From positions 214,173 through 278,172 of the forward strand of contig DLHY01000007.1 of the NCBI GenBank assembly GCA_002483445.1: 64,000 nt of DNA, written 5' to 3'. The notes under the pieces were generated by a model. The model saw nothing but the letters and a program-made list of their open reading frames with translations. It did not search any database and was not told the DNA's origin. Both the position numbers and the translations under genes were made by a program. Below are positions 17,424 through 25,857 of this stretch, piece by piece. This DNA comes from Blastocatellia bacterium UBA7656 (lineage in GTDB: Bacteria; Acidobacteriota; Blastocatellia; UBA7656). Numbering within the stretch: position 1 is the first letter of the stretch; every line of letters starts with the position of its first letter.

Positions 17424-20400
17424 CTAAGGCCCGTTGACGCGGGACGTAGGTCTGCGTATCGCGCGATCAAGGGATGAAGTCGTGGTCGTCGAACCCGGAG
17501 CGGGCGCAGACGGAGCCGCTCCGCCTGTACCCAATCGCCGCTGTTCATCGGCGGTTAGCTGGAACATGTAGCGCACCAGCAGTTCGACATGATCCTTGTC
17601 GTAAGTCTGAAACGAGGGCGGCGTCGGCCCTGAAAACACCCAGCGCCCGTGCATTTCGTCGCGATTGAACAACCCCGAAGGCATAGCTGTTCCGGGGCTG
17701 ATGAACGCCGGATCGATGAGCCACCTTCGAGTCCATGCGGGTTTCAATCGTTCGGGCGCGAGCAGGAAGTTCGGCGCAGTCGCCCGCGCGTCGTGAGCCG
17801 GATCGCCCGTCATGTGACACTTCAAACATGGCGCGGCTGCCGAGGTGAACAGGGCGCGCGCAAGCGTCTGCTCATCCCCTGTGAGAGGTTCCAGCCGTTC
17901 AGGTATGTAAGGCTGCGGCTGAACGGACGCGCCCATGAAGAAATTCACCAGCATTTGAAGCTCGTTGGGCGAGAAGTCGAAGGTCGGCATTCGCGCTCTC
18001 AGATATTGACGCACGCCATTTCGATTCGCTCCGGGCTGCGACGTCAGACCTGCTACCGCAGATGGTTGCGCCGCGCCCGCATCATGACGGGCGATCTGTT
18101 GAGCTAATTTTTCAGCCGCCTGCGGCCCCGCAAGCGACGGGTCGCGCAGGAATTTCAACAGCCAGTCGGGGTTGACTCTCGCCCCCTCTGTAGTCAGTCT
18201 CGGCGGCAACTGCTCCTTGCCGTCCGCGTCCTGATACATAGCTACGCCCGCAAGCGTGGGGTCTTCCCCGATCAGGACGTTGTGACATCCCATACAGTTA
18301 TATTTTCGAACTACCCACCAGCCGTCCTGCGCCTGCTTTGCCGCCCCCGCAGGTTTGTAACGAAGCGATTCGGGGATCGAGGTCGTCACGCTGCCCAGCA
18401 GGAAGGTGGTCAGCGCCGTTATCTCGTCTTCTTCGAGATAGATGTTAGGCATCTTCAATCGCTCTTCGGGCGATTTCACCTTGCCTCGATCATAGATGCC
18501 GGGATTTCTCAGCTTGTATTCGAAGAAGCCTTTATGGTTGTACCACGCCGAGCGTTCCCCGCCCGTTATGGGATCTTTTCCGCGCATCGCGTCTTCTGTC
18601 AGCAGCGCGAAATCCAGTCGCTCGATGGGCTTGCTTCCTTCGACCGTCAGTTCCGTCCCTATGCGCCCTTCGTCTTCAAGCCCGCGAATCTCGTGACAGC
18701 TTGCGCAGCCATACGCTTTCACCAGTCGCTCGCCTTCCTGTTTGAGCGACGCATCGTCGAGATAGGAAGCATCCGGGTATCGAGGCTCGCCCTTTTTGAG
18801 CGACATGAGAAAGCTTGCGATATCGCGCGCATCCTGCTCTGAGAGCCGGAAATTCGGCATCACCGTCATGTTCTGAACCTGAAGCTCGCGCCCGTCCAAA
18901 GGACTCTTCGAATGATCGTCATCGAAGAGGAACGCGAGGTTTTTGCTCTTGTAATCATCAGGCGTGAGATCGCGACGCAGGCTCGGCGAATAAGGCGCGA
19001 GTCGCTGGCGCGGATTATGAATCCACCGGACGATGTAGTTGAAGTTCGCCTTTTCGCCCACCCGCGAGAGGTTGGCGGCGAAGTGTCCGCCGACGGGCTG
19101 ACTGCCCTGATTTATCGCGTTGCCGTCGATTGAATGGCAGGCGACGCATCCGGTCTGCTTGAACAAATCGCGCCCACGCTCGACATTGCCCTGCTGTTGA
19201 TCGGCAATCCTGACGTAATCGATGGCCGACTGCCAGAGGAAGGCCGATATTGCGCGGATTTCATTGTCGTCCAGACGGAAGGAGGGCATCTTGGTTCCAG
19301 GACGAAAAGCCTGCGGATCGCGCAGCCACACGGGCAGCCATTCTTTGCGCAACTTTGCCTTGATCTCTTTGAGATTAGGGCCGATCTTTTTCTGATCCTT
19401 CATCAGGTACTTGGTCTGAAGGTCAAGCTCGCCTATGCGGCCATCGATCTGGCTGACGAGTTGAGGCAAAACGACATCGGCGCGATTGAGCAGGGAGCGC
19501 GCTTCTTCATTGCTTGTCACCTTCTCCGCCGCCTCGCGAGTCTCGCGCATTTCGCGCAGTCGCGTTGCGCGATCAAGCTCAAGCTGCTTGATGGTCTGAC
19601 GGGCCGAGGCCAGCGCGTCGGCTTCGCGATCAAAGCCCTCGTAGCGATGGCAGCCGACGCAGCCTTTCTGATAGTACAGGTCTTTGCCGCGATTGAGCGT
19701 GTCGGCCATGCGGGTGACTCGATCCGCGTTATGACACTGATTGCAGCCCGCCTGAACGTTTTCCTTGTAGTAAAGCGGCCAGAGCCAGTGCTTGTAACGC
19801 CCGTGTCCTTTTTCAACCGAAGTGGTTCCGCGCCCGTTGCCTCCGTGGCAGGTCGAGCATCCGAATTTTTCCGGGTCGTGAATCGTGAGCAGGTCGCGTG
19901 AGGGATGGGAGACGAATGCTTTTTCGTCTCCCATCTTGTCAGCAGTCAGAGTGAGCGGCTCGCGCACTCCGAGATGGCACGACTCGCAGCGGTCTACGAC
20001 CTGTCCGCCCGCGACATTGATCTGGCGTATGCGGTATTCGAAGGCATTGGTGCCTTTGATGATGTTATCGACGGCCTGCTCGGTCAGGCCGGACATCTGG
20101 TTTTGAAGATAATCCTCGCGCTTCCTGAGCATCTCGCCCGACTCTTTCGTAAGTCCTGCAAGCTCGACGTTGAGGCGGGCCTTTTCGTCACGGAGATCGT
20201 TGTAACGCTTTTCGAGTTGCTTATAAGGCACTCCTTCTTTTTTAATCGAGCCGTCTTTTTGAGTGAAAGCGACCGTGATCGATTCGTTGCGTTTGTCTTC
20301 TATGCTGCTGCGCACGCTTTCTTTCCCGCTCTCGCTGGCGGTGGTTTCAAGCTGATAAATTTTGGAAGCGATCCACGCCCTCGCTTCCTGAAAAGGATCG

Positions 20401-20792
20401 GTGATATCGCCGATCTCGCGATCTATCTCCGAGACGCGAGCGCCTATTTCCTTCACGCGGGGGGCGACCTTCTCGGTCGCTTCACGGTAGGCCGCGTCGA
20501 GTTTTTTGTACTCCGCAGTTTCCCTGATCGCTTTTTCGTTTCTCTCTTCAGGCTTCGCCGCCGCTTTTTTCAGTGTTTCCAGATGCTCCAGATAGCTTGC
20601 GACGAACTCGCTTTGATAAGCCTTCCACGGTCGCTGACCGAATATCTCATCATAGAGCGACCAGACCAAAGTGAGGATCAACAGTATGGAAGTGATGAGC
20701 AGCGCGCGGCTCATCGAGCTATCGGCTATAGGATCAGGCTCTGCGGTCTCGGCCCGCTTTTCCAACTGTTCATTAGCGACGTTATCAGCCAT
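17424..20792 (-). CDS. Large membrane-anchored octahaem cytochrome c of the respiratory cluster
   Basis: 1122 aa from ATG with GGGAGAGTGAAA upstream (a GTG two codons earlier is possible). One N-terminal transmembrane helix at ~28-48 is followed by ~190 residues of charged coiled coil. Eight CxxCH haem sites follow: CESCH, CSTCH, CNQCH, CVGCH, CVACH, CASCH, CMGCH and CLKCH. A second coiled coil sits between haems 4 and 5. Later parts repeat the mono-haem c pattern (GT-MPSF-R-LDDNE, MPNFRLSEQDARDIASFL). It takes the place of cytochrome c1 next to the split cytochrome b genes and probably carries electrons to the CuA subunit. The C-terminus is low-complexity (SAPAPGSTTTTSS). Confidence 0.88.
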   Translation of the reverse strand: MADNVANEQLEKRAETAEPDPIADSSMSRALLITSILLILTLVWSLYDEIFGQRPWKAYQSEFVASYLEHLETLKKAAAKPEERNEKAIRETAEYKKLDAAYREATEKVAPRVKEIGARVSEIDREIGDITDPFQEARAWIASKIYQLETTASESGKESVRSSIEDKRNESITVAFTQKDGSIKKEGVPYKQLEKRYNDLRDEKARLNVELAGLTKESGEMLRKREDYLQNQMSGLTEQAVDNIIKGTNAFEYRIRQINVAGGQVVDRCESCHLGVREPLTLTADKMGDEKAFVSHPSRDLLTIHDPEKFGCSTCHGGNGRGTTSVEKGHGRYKHWLWPLYYKENVQAGCNQCHNADRVTRMADTLNRGKDLYYQKGCVGCHRYEGFDREADALASARQTIKQLELDRATRLREMRETREAAEKVTSNEEARSLLNRADVVLPQLVSQIDGRIGELDLQTKYLMKDQKKIGPNLKEIKAKLRKEWLPVWLRDPQAFRPGTKMPSFRLDDNEIRAISAFLWQSAIDYVRIADQQQGNVERGRDLFKQTGCVACHSIDGNAINQGSQPVGGHFAANLSRVGEKANFNYIVRWIHNPRQRLAPYSPSLRRDLTPDDYKSKNLAFLFDDDHSKSPLDGRELQVQNMTVMPNFRLSEQDARDIASFLMSLKKGEPRYPDASYLDDASLKQEGERLVKAYGCASCHEIRGLEDEGRIGTELTVEGSKPIERLDFALLTEDAMRGKDPITGGERSAWYNHKGFFEYKLRNPGIYDRGKVKSPEERLKMPNIYLEEDEITALTTFLLGSVTTSIPESLRYKPAGAAKQAQDGWWVVRKYNCMGCHNVLIGEDPTLAGVAMYQDADGKEQLPPRLTTEGARVNPDWLLKFLRDPSLAGPQAAEKLAQQIARHDAGAAQPSAVAGLTSQPGANRNGVRQYLRARMPTFDFSPNELQMLVNFFMGASVQPQPYIPERLEPLTGDEQTLARALFTSAAAPCLKCHMTGDPAHDARATAPNFLLAPERLKPAWTRRWLIDPAFISPGTAMPSGLFNRDEMHGRWVFSGPTPPSFQTYDKDHVELLVRYMFQLTADEQRRLGTGGAAPSAPAPGSTTTTSSLDRAIRRPTSRVNGP

Positions 20793-20815
20793 TTTCACTC
20801 TCCCAGGGTAGAGGC

Positions 20816-20880
20816 CAGATGTTAGATATTAGATGTTGGTTGGGAAATTCACTAACATCTAACATCTGACATCTACTAGA
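20816..20880. repeat. 7-bp AGATGTT array, inverted (hairpin)
   Basis: AGATGTT/AGATATT units, loop, then AACATCT/GACATCT units. The right arm overlaps the last codons and stop (20876-20878) of the cytochrome b C-terminal gene. The same word recurs at 52244-52325. Confidence 0.9.
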
Positions 20881-21829
20881 TGTTGAACCACGGCGTGACC
20901 AGTACATACTTGATTCTGAAAAGCAGCCTGAGCAGCAGCTTGACAGGCATGGCCCACAGTATGGTTATGGCGAAGAACTGAAACACCGAATACTGCAACA
21001 GCGACGTGCGCTGAAAAATCTTCTTTTCAAAATCGGTGCGAGTCACAAGTTTGTGCGTCAGGTATCCGGCGACGATGAAGAACAATCCGACCATAGCCGC
21101 GCCGAACAATCCTTTCCACGGCTGAAAGCCGATGAAGCGGAGTCCCCAGCGGGCAACTATGTCGGGCAGATCCTGATTGACTTCGAAGGGAACGAAATTG
21201 TGATCCCACGTCTGCCCCGGCCAGAACCACACCCAGCCCGGCCCACGGATGAACGTCCCGATGAATATGAGTACGATCCAGGTGACGAAGCCTATCAGAA
21301 ACGAGCTTATCGCCACTCTGCGCTGACGCCATGTGTAATAGCCCACTCCGAGGGGATTCGAATCGAGGTAAGGAAAAGCCATCAGTCCCACGATCATAAT
21401 GGAGGGCATCACCACGCCCGCTATCCACGGATCGAAGTAGACCAGCATCTCCTGAAGTCCGAGGAAGTACCACGGAGCTTTCGAGGGATTCATAGTGAGA
21501 TTGGGATTTGCAGGTTCTTCGAGCGGAGCGTTGAGCGTGATAGACCAGACGAACAACACGACTGTCACTATCAGCGTGGCGAGAAATTCTATCCTCAACA
21601 GGTATGGCCACACGTGCAGTTCGCGCGCCCAATGCGGCTTCCACGGCCAGGTCTTGCGATGATGAGTCTTCGCCAGTTTCGGGTCAGCTTCGAGTTGGAC
21701 TACCAGGCGATCATTGGCAAGCGCCTGACGAAACCCGAGCCACGCGAAGAACGGCACGAGAAACAACATCGCCACGATGGGAACATTATCCGGCGCTGAA
21801 ACGATCACCCATAGTTGATGCCAGTCCAT
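20876..21829 (-). CDS. Cytochrome b C-terminal domain protein (PetD/subunit IV type)
   Basis: 317 aa from MDWHQLW, chosen because TCGGAGGAATT precedes it; the upstream frame runs through repeat DNA. Six hydrophobic helices. The quinol-site region reads KAPWYFLGLQEMLVYFDPW: the Glu of the classical PEWY motif is absent, as in many low-potential menaquinol-type complexes. With the next gene it forms a split cytochrome b as in b6f-like complexes, oxidising quinol at the membrane. It is longer than plant PetD (~160 aa) owing to extra C-terminal helices. Confidence 0.9.
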   Translation of the reverse strand: MDWHQLWVIVSAPDNVPIVAMLFLVPFFAWLGFRQALANDRLVVQLEADPKLAKTHHRKTWPWKPHWARELHVWPYLLRIEFLATLIVTVVLFVWSITLNAPLEEPANPNLTMNPSKAPWYFLGLQEMLVYFDPWIAGVVMPSIMIVGLMAFPYLDSNPLGVGYYTWRQRRVAISSFLIGFVTWIVLIFIGTFIRGPGWVWFWPGQTWDHNFVPFEVNQDLPDIVARWGLRFIGFQPWKGLFGAAMVGLFFIVAGYLTHKLVTRTDFEKKIFQRTSLLQYSVFQFFAITILWAMPVKLLLRLLFRIKYVLVTPWFNI

Positions 21830-21840
21830 AATTCCTCCGA

Positions 21841-21926
21841 GTGATAGGTGTTGGGTGATAGGTGATAGGTGATGGGGAAGACGGGATTCGATCCCCATCA
21901 CCCATCACCCATCGCCCATCACCTAC
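21841..21926. repeat. 7-bp GTGATAG array, inverted (hairpin)
   Basis: Five GTGATAG/GTGATGG units, loop, then four CCATCAC-type units. It occupies the spacer between the two cytochrome b genes. The array starts 12 bp from one start codon and contains the stop of the other gene (21923-21925). Confidence 0.92.
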
Positions 21927-22888
21927 TTCACCGACTGCTTGACCGCGCGAGCGCCCGGCGCTTTCATTTCCGTTTCAAGTTGAACGGGCGCTGGTCCCGA
22001 GATGCCGCCGTCTTTGCGCACGCGCCAGAAATGCACAGCCATAAGCACGCTGGCTATGACCGGAATCGCTATGCAGTGCCAGATATAACTTCTCAGCAAT
22101 GCGTTCGCATCGACTATCGAGCCGCCCAGGAGTCCGAAGCGCACGTCGTTGTACGGAGTCATGTTGAGCAGAGGGCCGAACGGGCCTTCGTGTCCGAGTA
22201 GCGGAGTCGCTCTCGCCATGTTCGTGCCGACGGTGACGGCCCAGAACCCAAGCTGATCGTCGGGCAGAAGATATCCCGTAAAGCTCAACAACAGAGTCAG
22301 CACCAGAAGCACTACGCCCACAGACCAGTTGAATTCGCGCGGAGTTTTGTAAGCGCCTGTAAGCACGACGCGGAACATGTGCAGCCAGGTCGTAATGACC
22401 ATAAGGTGCGCGGCCCAGCGATGCATATTGCGCAGCAGTTTGCCGAACGGCACATCGTTTTCGAGATAGAGAATATCCAGATAAGCCTGCCCCTTCGACG
22501 GATGGTAATAGTACATCAAAAGGATTCCGGTGAAGGTCAGGACTATGAAGAGGTAGAAAGTGATTCCACCCATGCCCCAGGTATAGCTGAAGCGCACGGC
22601 ATCGCGATTTATTTTTGCCGGGTGAAGGTGAAGGAAGACGTTAGTCAAAACGCCCAGGGAGCGCGAGCGCGGCGTAGGCTCGTGCTTGACGCGAAACATC
22701 GATTTGTAGATTTGCGTCTTTGTCGGGTCTTTGAGATTTTCAAGCTCCTCTTTGATGTTCTCTTTGCTGGTCTTCGATTTTATAAGCTCGATGTCTTCCT
22801 TGACTCCTTCTCGGACTCGTTCAATGAGTCCGACGGAAGCATGAGGTTTGGCATCGGGTTTGATCTCTTCCGGTTTATCGGGTTCCAT
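21923..22888 (-). CDS. Cytochrome b N-terminal domain protein (b6/PetB type)
   Basis: 321 aa, perfect AGGAGG seven bases before the ATG. A charged, mostly helical N-terminal ~80 residues precedes the four-helix cytochrome b core. Haem-ligand pairs are visible in LLRNMHRWAAHLMVITTWLH and SYIWHCIAIPVIASVLMAVH, and the GYLLPDDQLGFWAVTVGTNM loop is typical of the quinol site. It binds two b haems and transfers electrons between quinol and quinone sites. The long soluble head is unusual versus ~215-aa PetB and might contact the multihaem subunit. Co-transcribed with the Rieske gene. Confidence 0.93.
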   Translation of the reverse strand: MEPDKPEEIKPDAKPHASVGLIERVREGVKEDIELIKSKTSKENIKEELENLKDPTKTQIYKSMFRVKHEPTPRSRSLGVLTNVFLHLHPAKINRDAVRFSYTWGMGGITFYLFIVLTFTGILLMYYYHPSKGQAYLDILYLENDVPFGKLLRNMHRWAAHLMVITTWLHMFRVVLTGAYKTPREFNWSVGVVLLVLTLLLSFTGYLLPDDQLGFWAVTVGTNMARATPLLGHEGPFGPLLNMTPYNDVRFGLLGGSIVDANALLRSYIWHCIAIPVIASVLMAVHFWRVRKDGGISGPAPVQLETEMKAPGARAVKQSVK

Positions 22889-23011
22889 ATCAGACCTCCT
22901 GATAAGAGCGAAGAAAGCGATTGTCAGTGTGCGGCTGCCGTGACCCTGCTAAAGAGCAAGGCGTTGAGTGCGACCTTTTGGCTATTCGATAAAAAGAAGT
23001 CCGCCGCGCCG

Positions 23012-23653
23012 TCATACTTCGATGAAAGCGCCTTTGTCGTTGAACTTGCTGCGCTCTCCTTTGGGCCAATCGTAAAGGCGGCTGGTATCGACGACGATCT
23101 GGCCTGACGGATCAAGCTCAATGAGTGCGCGGTCCATCGGTCGCGGCGCAGGTCCCTCGAAGTTTATCCCATCCGAGGTGTAGCCGCTGCCGTGGCACGG
23201 ACATTTGAACTTGTTCTCGCTTGGTTTCCAGTCGGGCGTGCAGCCGAGGTGCGTGCATCGGGCATAGATGACGAACAATCGTTCGGCATTGCGGACGACC
23301 CAGATGCGATAGTCCTGCTGAAATTTCGTATCCACTCCGAATCCGAAGTCTGAGGGGTAGCCGATGCGGAATCGGGTGCTTGGTTCGAGGAGTGTGCCTG
23401 CGCGCGGGAGGAAAAACCGCACGAACATCAAAAAGCAGGTCGTAAGGAATGCGCCCAGCGAAACCCAGATGATATGGCGGCGAGCCTTGTTGACAGGATC
23501 AGGGTCAGCATCGCTTTCGACCGTTTTGGTTCGGGCGGCTGACGATCCGACGGCGGGCCTTGCTGGTTTATCTGTAGTGGTGGCCTTAGGGGCCGGTGTC
23601 GTTACTTTCGGCTTTTCTTCACCTTCAACTTTCTGGTTCGTTTCCTGATCCAT
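23012..23653 (-). CDS. Rieske 2Fe-2S protein of the quinol-cytochrome c complex
   Basis: 213 aa. An acidic, proline- and threonine-rich N-terminus (~57 residues) precedes one transmembrane helix (~60-82) and the soluble Rieske domain. Cluster ligands are Cys133 and His135 in CTHLGC and Cys151 and His154 in CPCHGS; Cys138 and Cys153 would form the usual disulfide. It takes the first electron from quinol and passes it to the cytochrome c subunit. It is the first gene of the ~16.5-kb minus-strand cluster, with GGGAGA 9-14 bp upstream of the ATG. Confidence 0.95.
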   Translation of the reverse strand: MDQETNQKVEGEEKPKVTTPAPKATTTDKPARPAVGSSAARTKTVESDADPDPVNKARRHIIWVSLGAFLTTCFLMFVRFFLPRAGTLLEPSTRFRIGYPSDFGFGVDTKFQQDYRIWVVRNAERLFVIYARCTHLGCTPDWKPSENKFKCPCHGSGYTSDGINFEGPAPRPMDRALIELDPSGQIVVDTSRLYDWPKGERSKFNDKGAFIEV

Positions 23654-23676
23654 GCCGAAGGTCTCCCTGAATGCCT

Positions 23677-23706
23677 CTTATAAAGAGACGATAAGTGCAA
23701 AACCAA
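23677..23706 (-). promoter_or_regulatory. Candidate promoter of the respiratory cluster
   Basis: On the minus strand: TTGGTT, 18-bp spacer, TATAAG, about 24 bp before the Rieske ATG. It is the only sigma-70-like site seen upstream of the first gene. Weak match, found by eye. Confidence 0.35.
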
Positions 23707-23912
23707 TGACGAGAGGCCGCGCGCGCGCCTCGACGACTTATGCTGTATGAATCAAATTTCCTGCGCACTAATGTACCCACACCGCTTGTGCTGAGACTTC
23801 ACTTTATAATGAATGGCGGACTTGTAACATGTCGGCTGAAACTTTGTCAAGCAACGGCAGCCATCACCGTGCTTTGCCTTTTGCGCGATCCCCAATTAAC
23901 ATCAGACTTGGC

Positions 23913-24164
23913 ATGAAAAAAAACCGAGTGACCATCTACTCTCGTCCCGGTTGTCATCTGTGCGAAGAGGCGAAGGCCACAATACTCGCTTCCACCTGCG
24001 CCCGCGAGTTTGAAATCGAAGAAATCAACATCGATGAAGACGCCACTCTCTGTGAGCGATACAAATACGACATACCCGTAATACTCATCAACGGAGTGAA
24101 GGCGTTCAAGCACAGGGTTGACGCAAGTGAGTTCGCAAAGAAATTCCGACGATTGTCGATCTGA
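23913..24164 (+). CDS. Glutaredoxin-family thiol protein
   Basis: 83 aa from MKKNRVTIYSRPGCHLC. An upstream in-frame ATG at 23829 would add 28 residues without homology, although its GGCGGACTTG leader is a slightly better ribosome site. The fold is thioredoxin-like with CHLC active site at residues ~14-17 and the cis-Pro segment DIPVILINGVKAF. Such short glutaredoxin/DUF836 proteins reduce disulfides or help redox maturation. It diverges from the Rieske cluster across ~175-260 bp. TATAAT is present at 23805-23810. Confidence 0.8.
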   Translation: MKKNRVTIYSRPGCHLCEEAKATILASTCAREFEIEEINIDEDATLCERYKYDIPVILINGVKAFKHRVDASEFAKKFRRLSI

Positions 24165-24171
24165 GGCAAGG

Positions 24172-24396
24172 GATGAAAAGCATCGCATCCGGTTTGTCTG
24201 CACGCCTGAGCACACGAGATGGCTCAACCATCTGGAGCTATGGTTTTCAATCCTGGTTCGGAAATTACTCAAGAGATCGAGTTTCAAATCAGTAGAGGAA
24301 TTGTGAGAAAGGATATTGGCATTCATTGACTACTTCAACCTGACGATGGCCAAGCCCTTCAAGTGGACTTACACAGGCCGTCCCCTGATGGCATAG
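24172..24396 (+). pseudogene. IS630-family transposase remnant (C-terminal DDE_3 part, frameshifted)
   Basis: The first part reads RFVCTPEHTRWLNHLELWF, then SILVRKLLKR, and ends in VEEL followed by a stop. One frame over, it continues as RILAFIDYFNLTMAKPFKW and then TYTGRPLMA before a natural stop (24394-24396). Together these form the conserved C-terminus of an IS630 DDE transposase, including the Glu of the catalytic triad in NHLELWF. The N-terminal two thirds are missing and a frameshift breaks the rest, so it is inactive. It marks a past insertion beside the ankyrin/di-haem cytochrome block. Confidence 0.85.
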
Positions 24397-24528
24397 AATG
24401 ATGGATCATTTCAGCCAGTCGCCGCTAGTATGATAGATATCGCAATGCTTATCGCGCTATTGACATTTAGCAACGTGTGATGTATAACCGTGACCCTACA
24501 AAGTAGGTTTGAGTAAATCCGGGGAGTT

Positions 24529-24634
24529 GTATAGCTAAGCCGTAAATGTAGGCGACTCTGGCTATATCGGGTAGTCCTCACACTTTGCGACTAATCGACT
24601 TGTGTTCGGTTAGAGTTTCATGCCTTAGCTATAC
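24529..24634. repeat. 11-bp inverted repeat in spacer after IS630 remnant
   Basis: GTATAGCTAAG at 24529-24539 and its exact reverse complement at 24624-24634, 84 bp apart. It may be ends of a small non-autonomous element or a fold in the leader of the next gene. The rest of 24397-24664 shows no gene. Confidence 0.5.
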
Positions 24635-24664
24635 GTCACCAAATCCTTATGTCTGGAGGCCGAA

Positions 24665-25474
24665 ATGGCCTTTGCCGGGAGAGGTATGCGCAGCGCACAG
24701 AATCTACTTCTAATCATCCTGTCTCTGGCAATCCTGGCAGCCTGCGGCAAAGGCGCGGATGAGGCTCGGATACAGCTTGCGCAGATGAACATCGCCTATA
24801 CCGAAAGCGCTCTTATAGAGAATGCGAGGCAAGGCAATAATGCTGCTGTCGCCTTATTCCTGGAGGCCGGGATGAGTCCGGAGGTCAAAATCAATGAGGG
24901 CCAGACAGCTTTAGAAGCCGCCACTCTAGCAAATCAGATTGAGACTGTGAAACTCCTGCTCGACAAAGGCGCTGATAAAAATATAAAAAACAAGTACAAC
25001 GGGACGGCCCTGATGAACGCGGCTTCGAAGGGCTATGGCGAGATCGTCCAGCTACTACTGGCTAAAGGCGCCGATGTGCAGCTAAAGGATAATCGTGGCA
25101 TGACGGCCTTGATGTTTGCTGCCTGGGAGAACCACACCGAAATTGTAAAAGCGATATTGGCGAAAGGCGCTGATGTGGATGCGCGAGACGACAATGGGTG
25201 GACAGCCTTGATGCGCGCGGCCTTCAAAGGCCACACGGAGAGCGCCGTGGCGCTTTTGGAGAAGGGCGCCAACGTAAATGCGAAGTCTAATAATGACGAC
25301 TCTGCTTTAATACGCGCGGCAGAGCAGGGACACGTCAATATGGTTAAAACCCTGCTTGATCATGGGGCAGATATGAATGCGCAGGATAATAATGGCAAGA
25401 CCGCTTTGATGGTTGCGACAGAAAAGGGTCATAACGAAGTTGTGCAGACTTTGCTGGCAAAAGGGCAGACCTGA
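24665..25474 (+). CDS. Ankyrin-repeat lipoprotein
   Basis: 269 aa. GGAGGCCGAA precedes the ATG; an in-frame ATG at 24686 would also keep the signal peptide. The signal peptide ends in LAILAAC, a lipobox, so the protein is probably lipid-anchored in the envelope. Residues ~60-265 contain six to seven canonical ankyrin repeats of 33 residues (TALMNAASKGYGEIVQLLLA, TALMRAAFKGHTESAVALLE). Only protein-protein binding can be inferred. It is unlike the ankyrin gene at 1677 at sequence level. It lies just after IS630 debris, and uses AAA, TTA and GGC codons more freely than its neighbours, hinting at acquisition. Confidence 0.88.
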   Translation: MAFAGRGMRSAQNLLLIILSLAILAACGKGADEARIQLAQMNIAYTESALIENARQGNNAAVALFLEAGMSPEVKINEGQTALEAATLANQIETVKLLLDKGADKNIKNKYNGTALMNAASKGYGEIVQLLLAKGADVQLKDNRGMTALMFAAWENHTEIVKAILAKGADVDARDDNGWTALMRAAFKGHTESAVALLEKGANVNAKSNNDDSALIRAAEQGHVNMVKTLLDHGADMNAQDNNGKTALMVATEKGHNEVVQTLLAKGQT

Positions 25475-25857
25475 ATGCCAGGGATAAAAACAGCAGGATT
25501 GGCATTATAAATTCGCAGGTTGGAGGCTGACTCCGACCATTAAAGCTCAAATAGCATCACTGACAGTTTCCCGTAAAGCGAGAGGCTTTACTTTGCCGGT
25601 GAGGGGCAACTCGCCCAAGGTGAAATGGATGTTCCGCTATTGCATCCGTTTTATGGGATCACCTACACCGCCCTTGATATCGCTGTAAGGGCCGACTCCT
25701 GACACGATATTGGGGATCAACAACCCTGGGAAAGAACGCGTTTAGGAAGCAGACAGGCCTTCTTGTCGTTAGAGAGACCGTGTTTGTTACCCTCCGAATA
25801 ACGTCTCAACCGGTGAGCTACAGGTTGTAGACTCGCCCCCCATTTAAAGGAGGACAG
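25475..25857. other. 383-bp intergenic region, possible degraded coding debris
   Basis: No gene is supported. One frame around 25585-25700 reads through EGQLAQGEMDVPLLHPFY before a stop but has no start or ribosome site, so it may be debris. An AAAGGAGGACAG ribosome site for the next gene closes the region. Confidence 0.4.
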
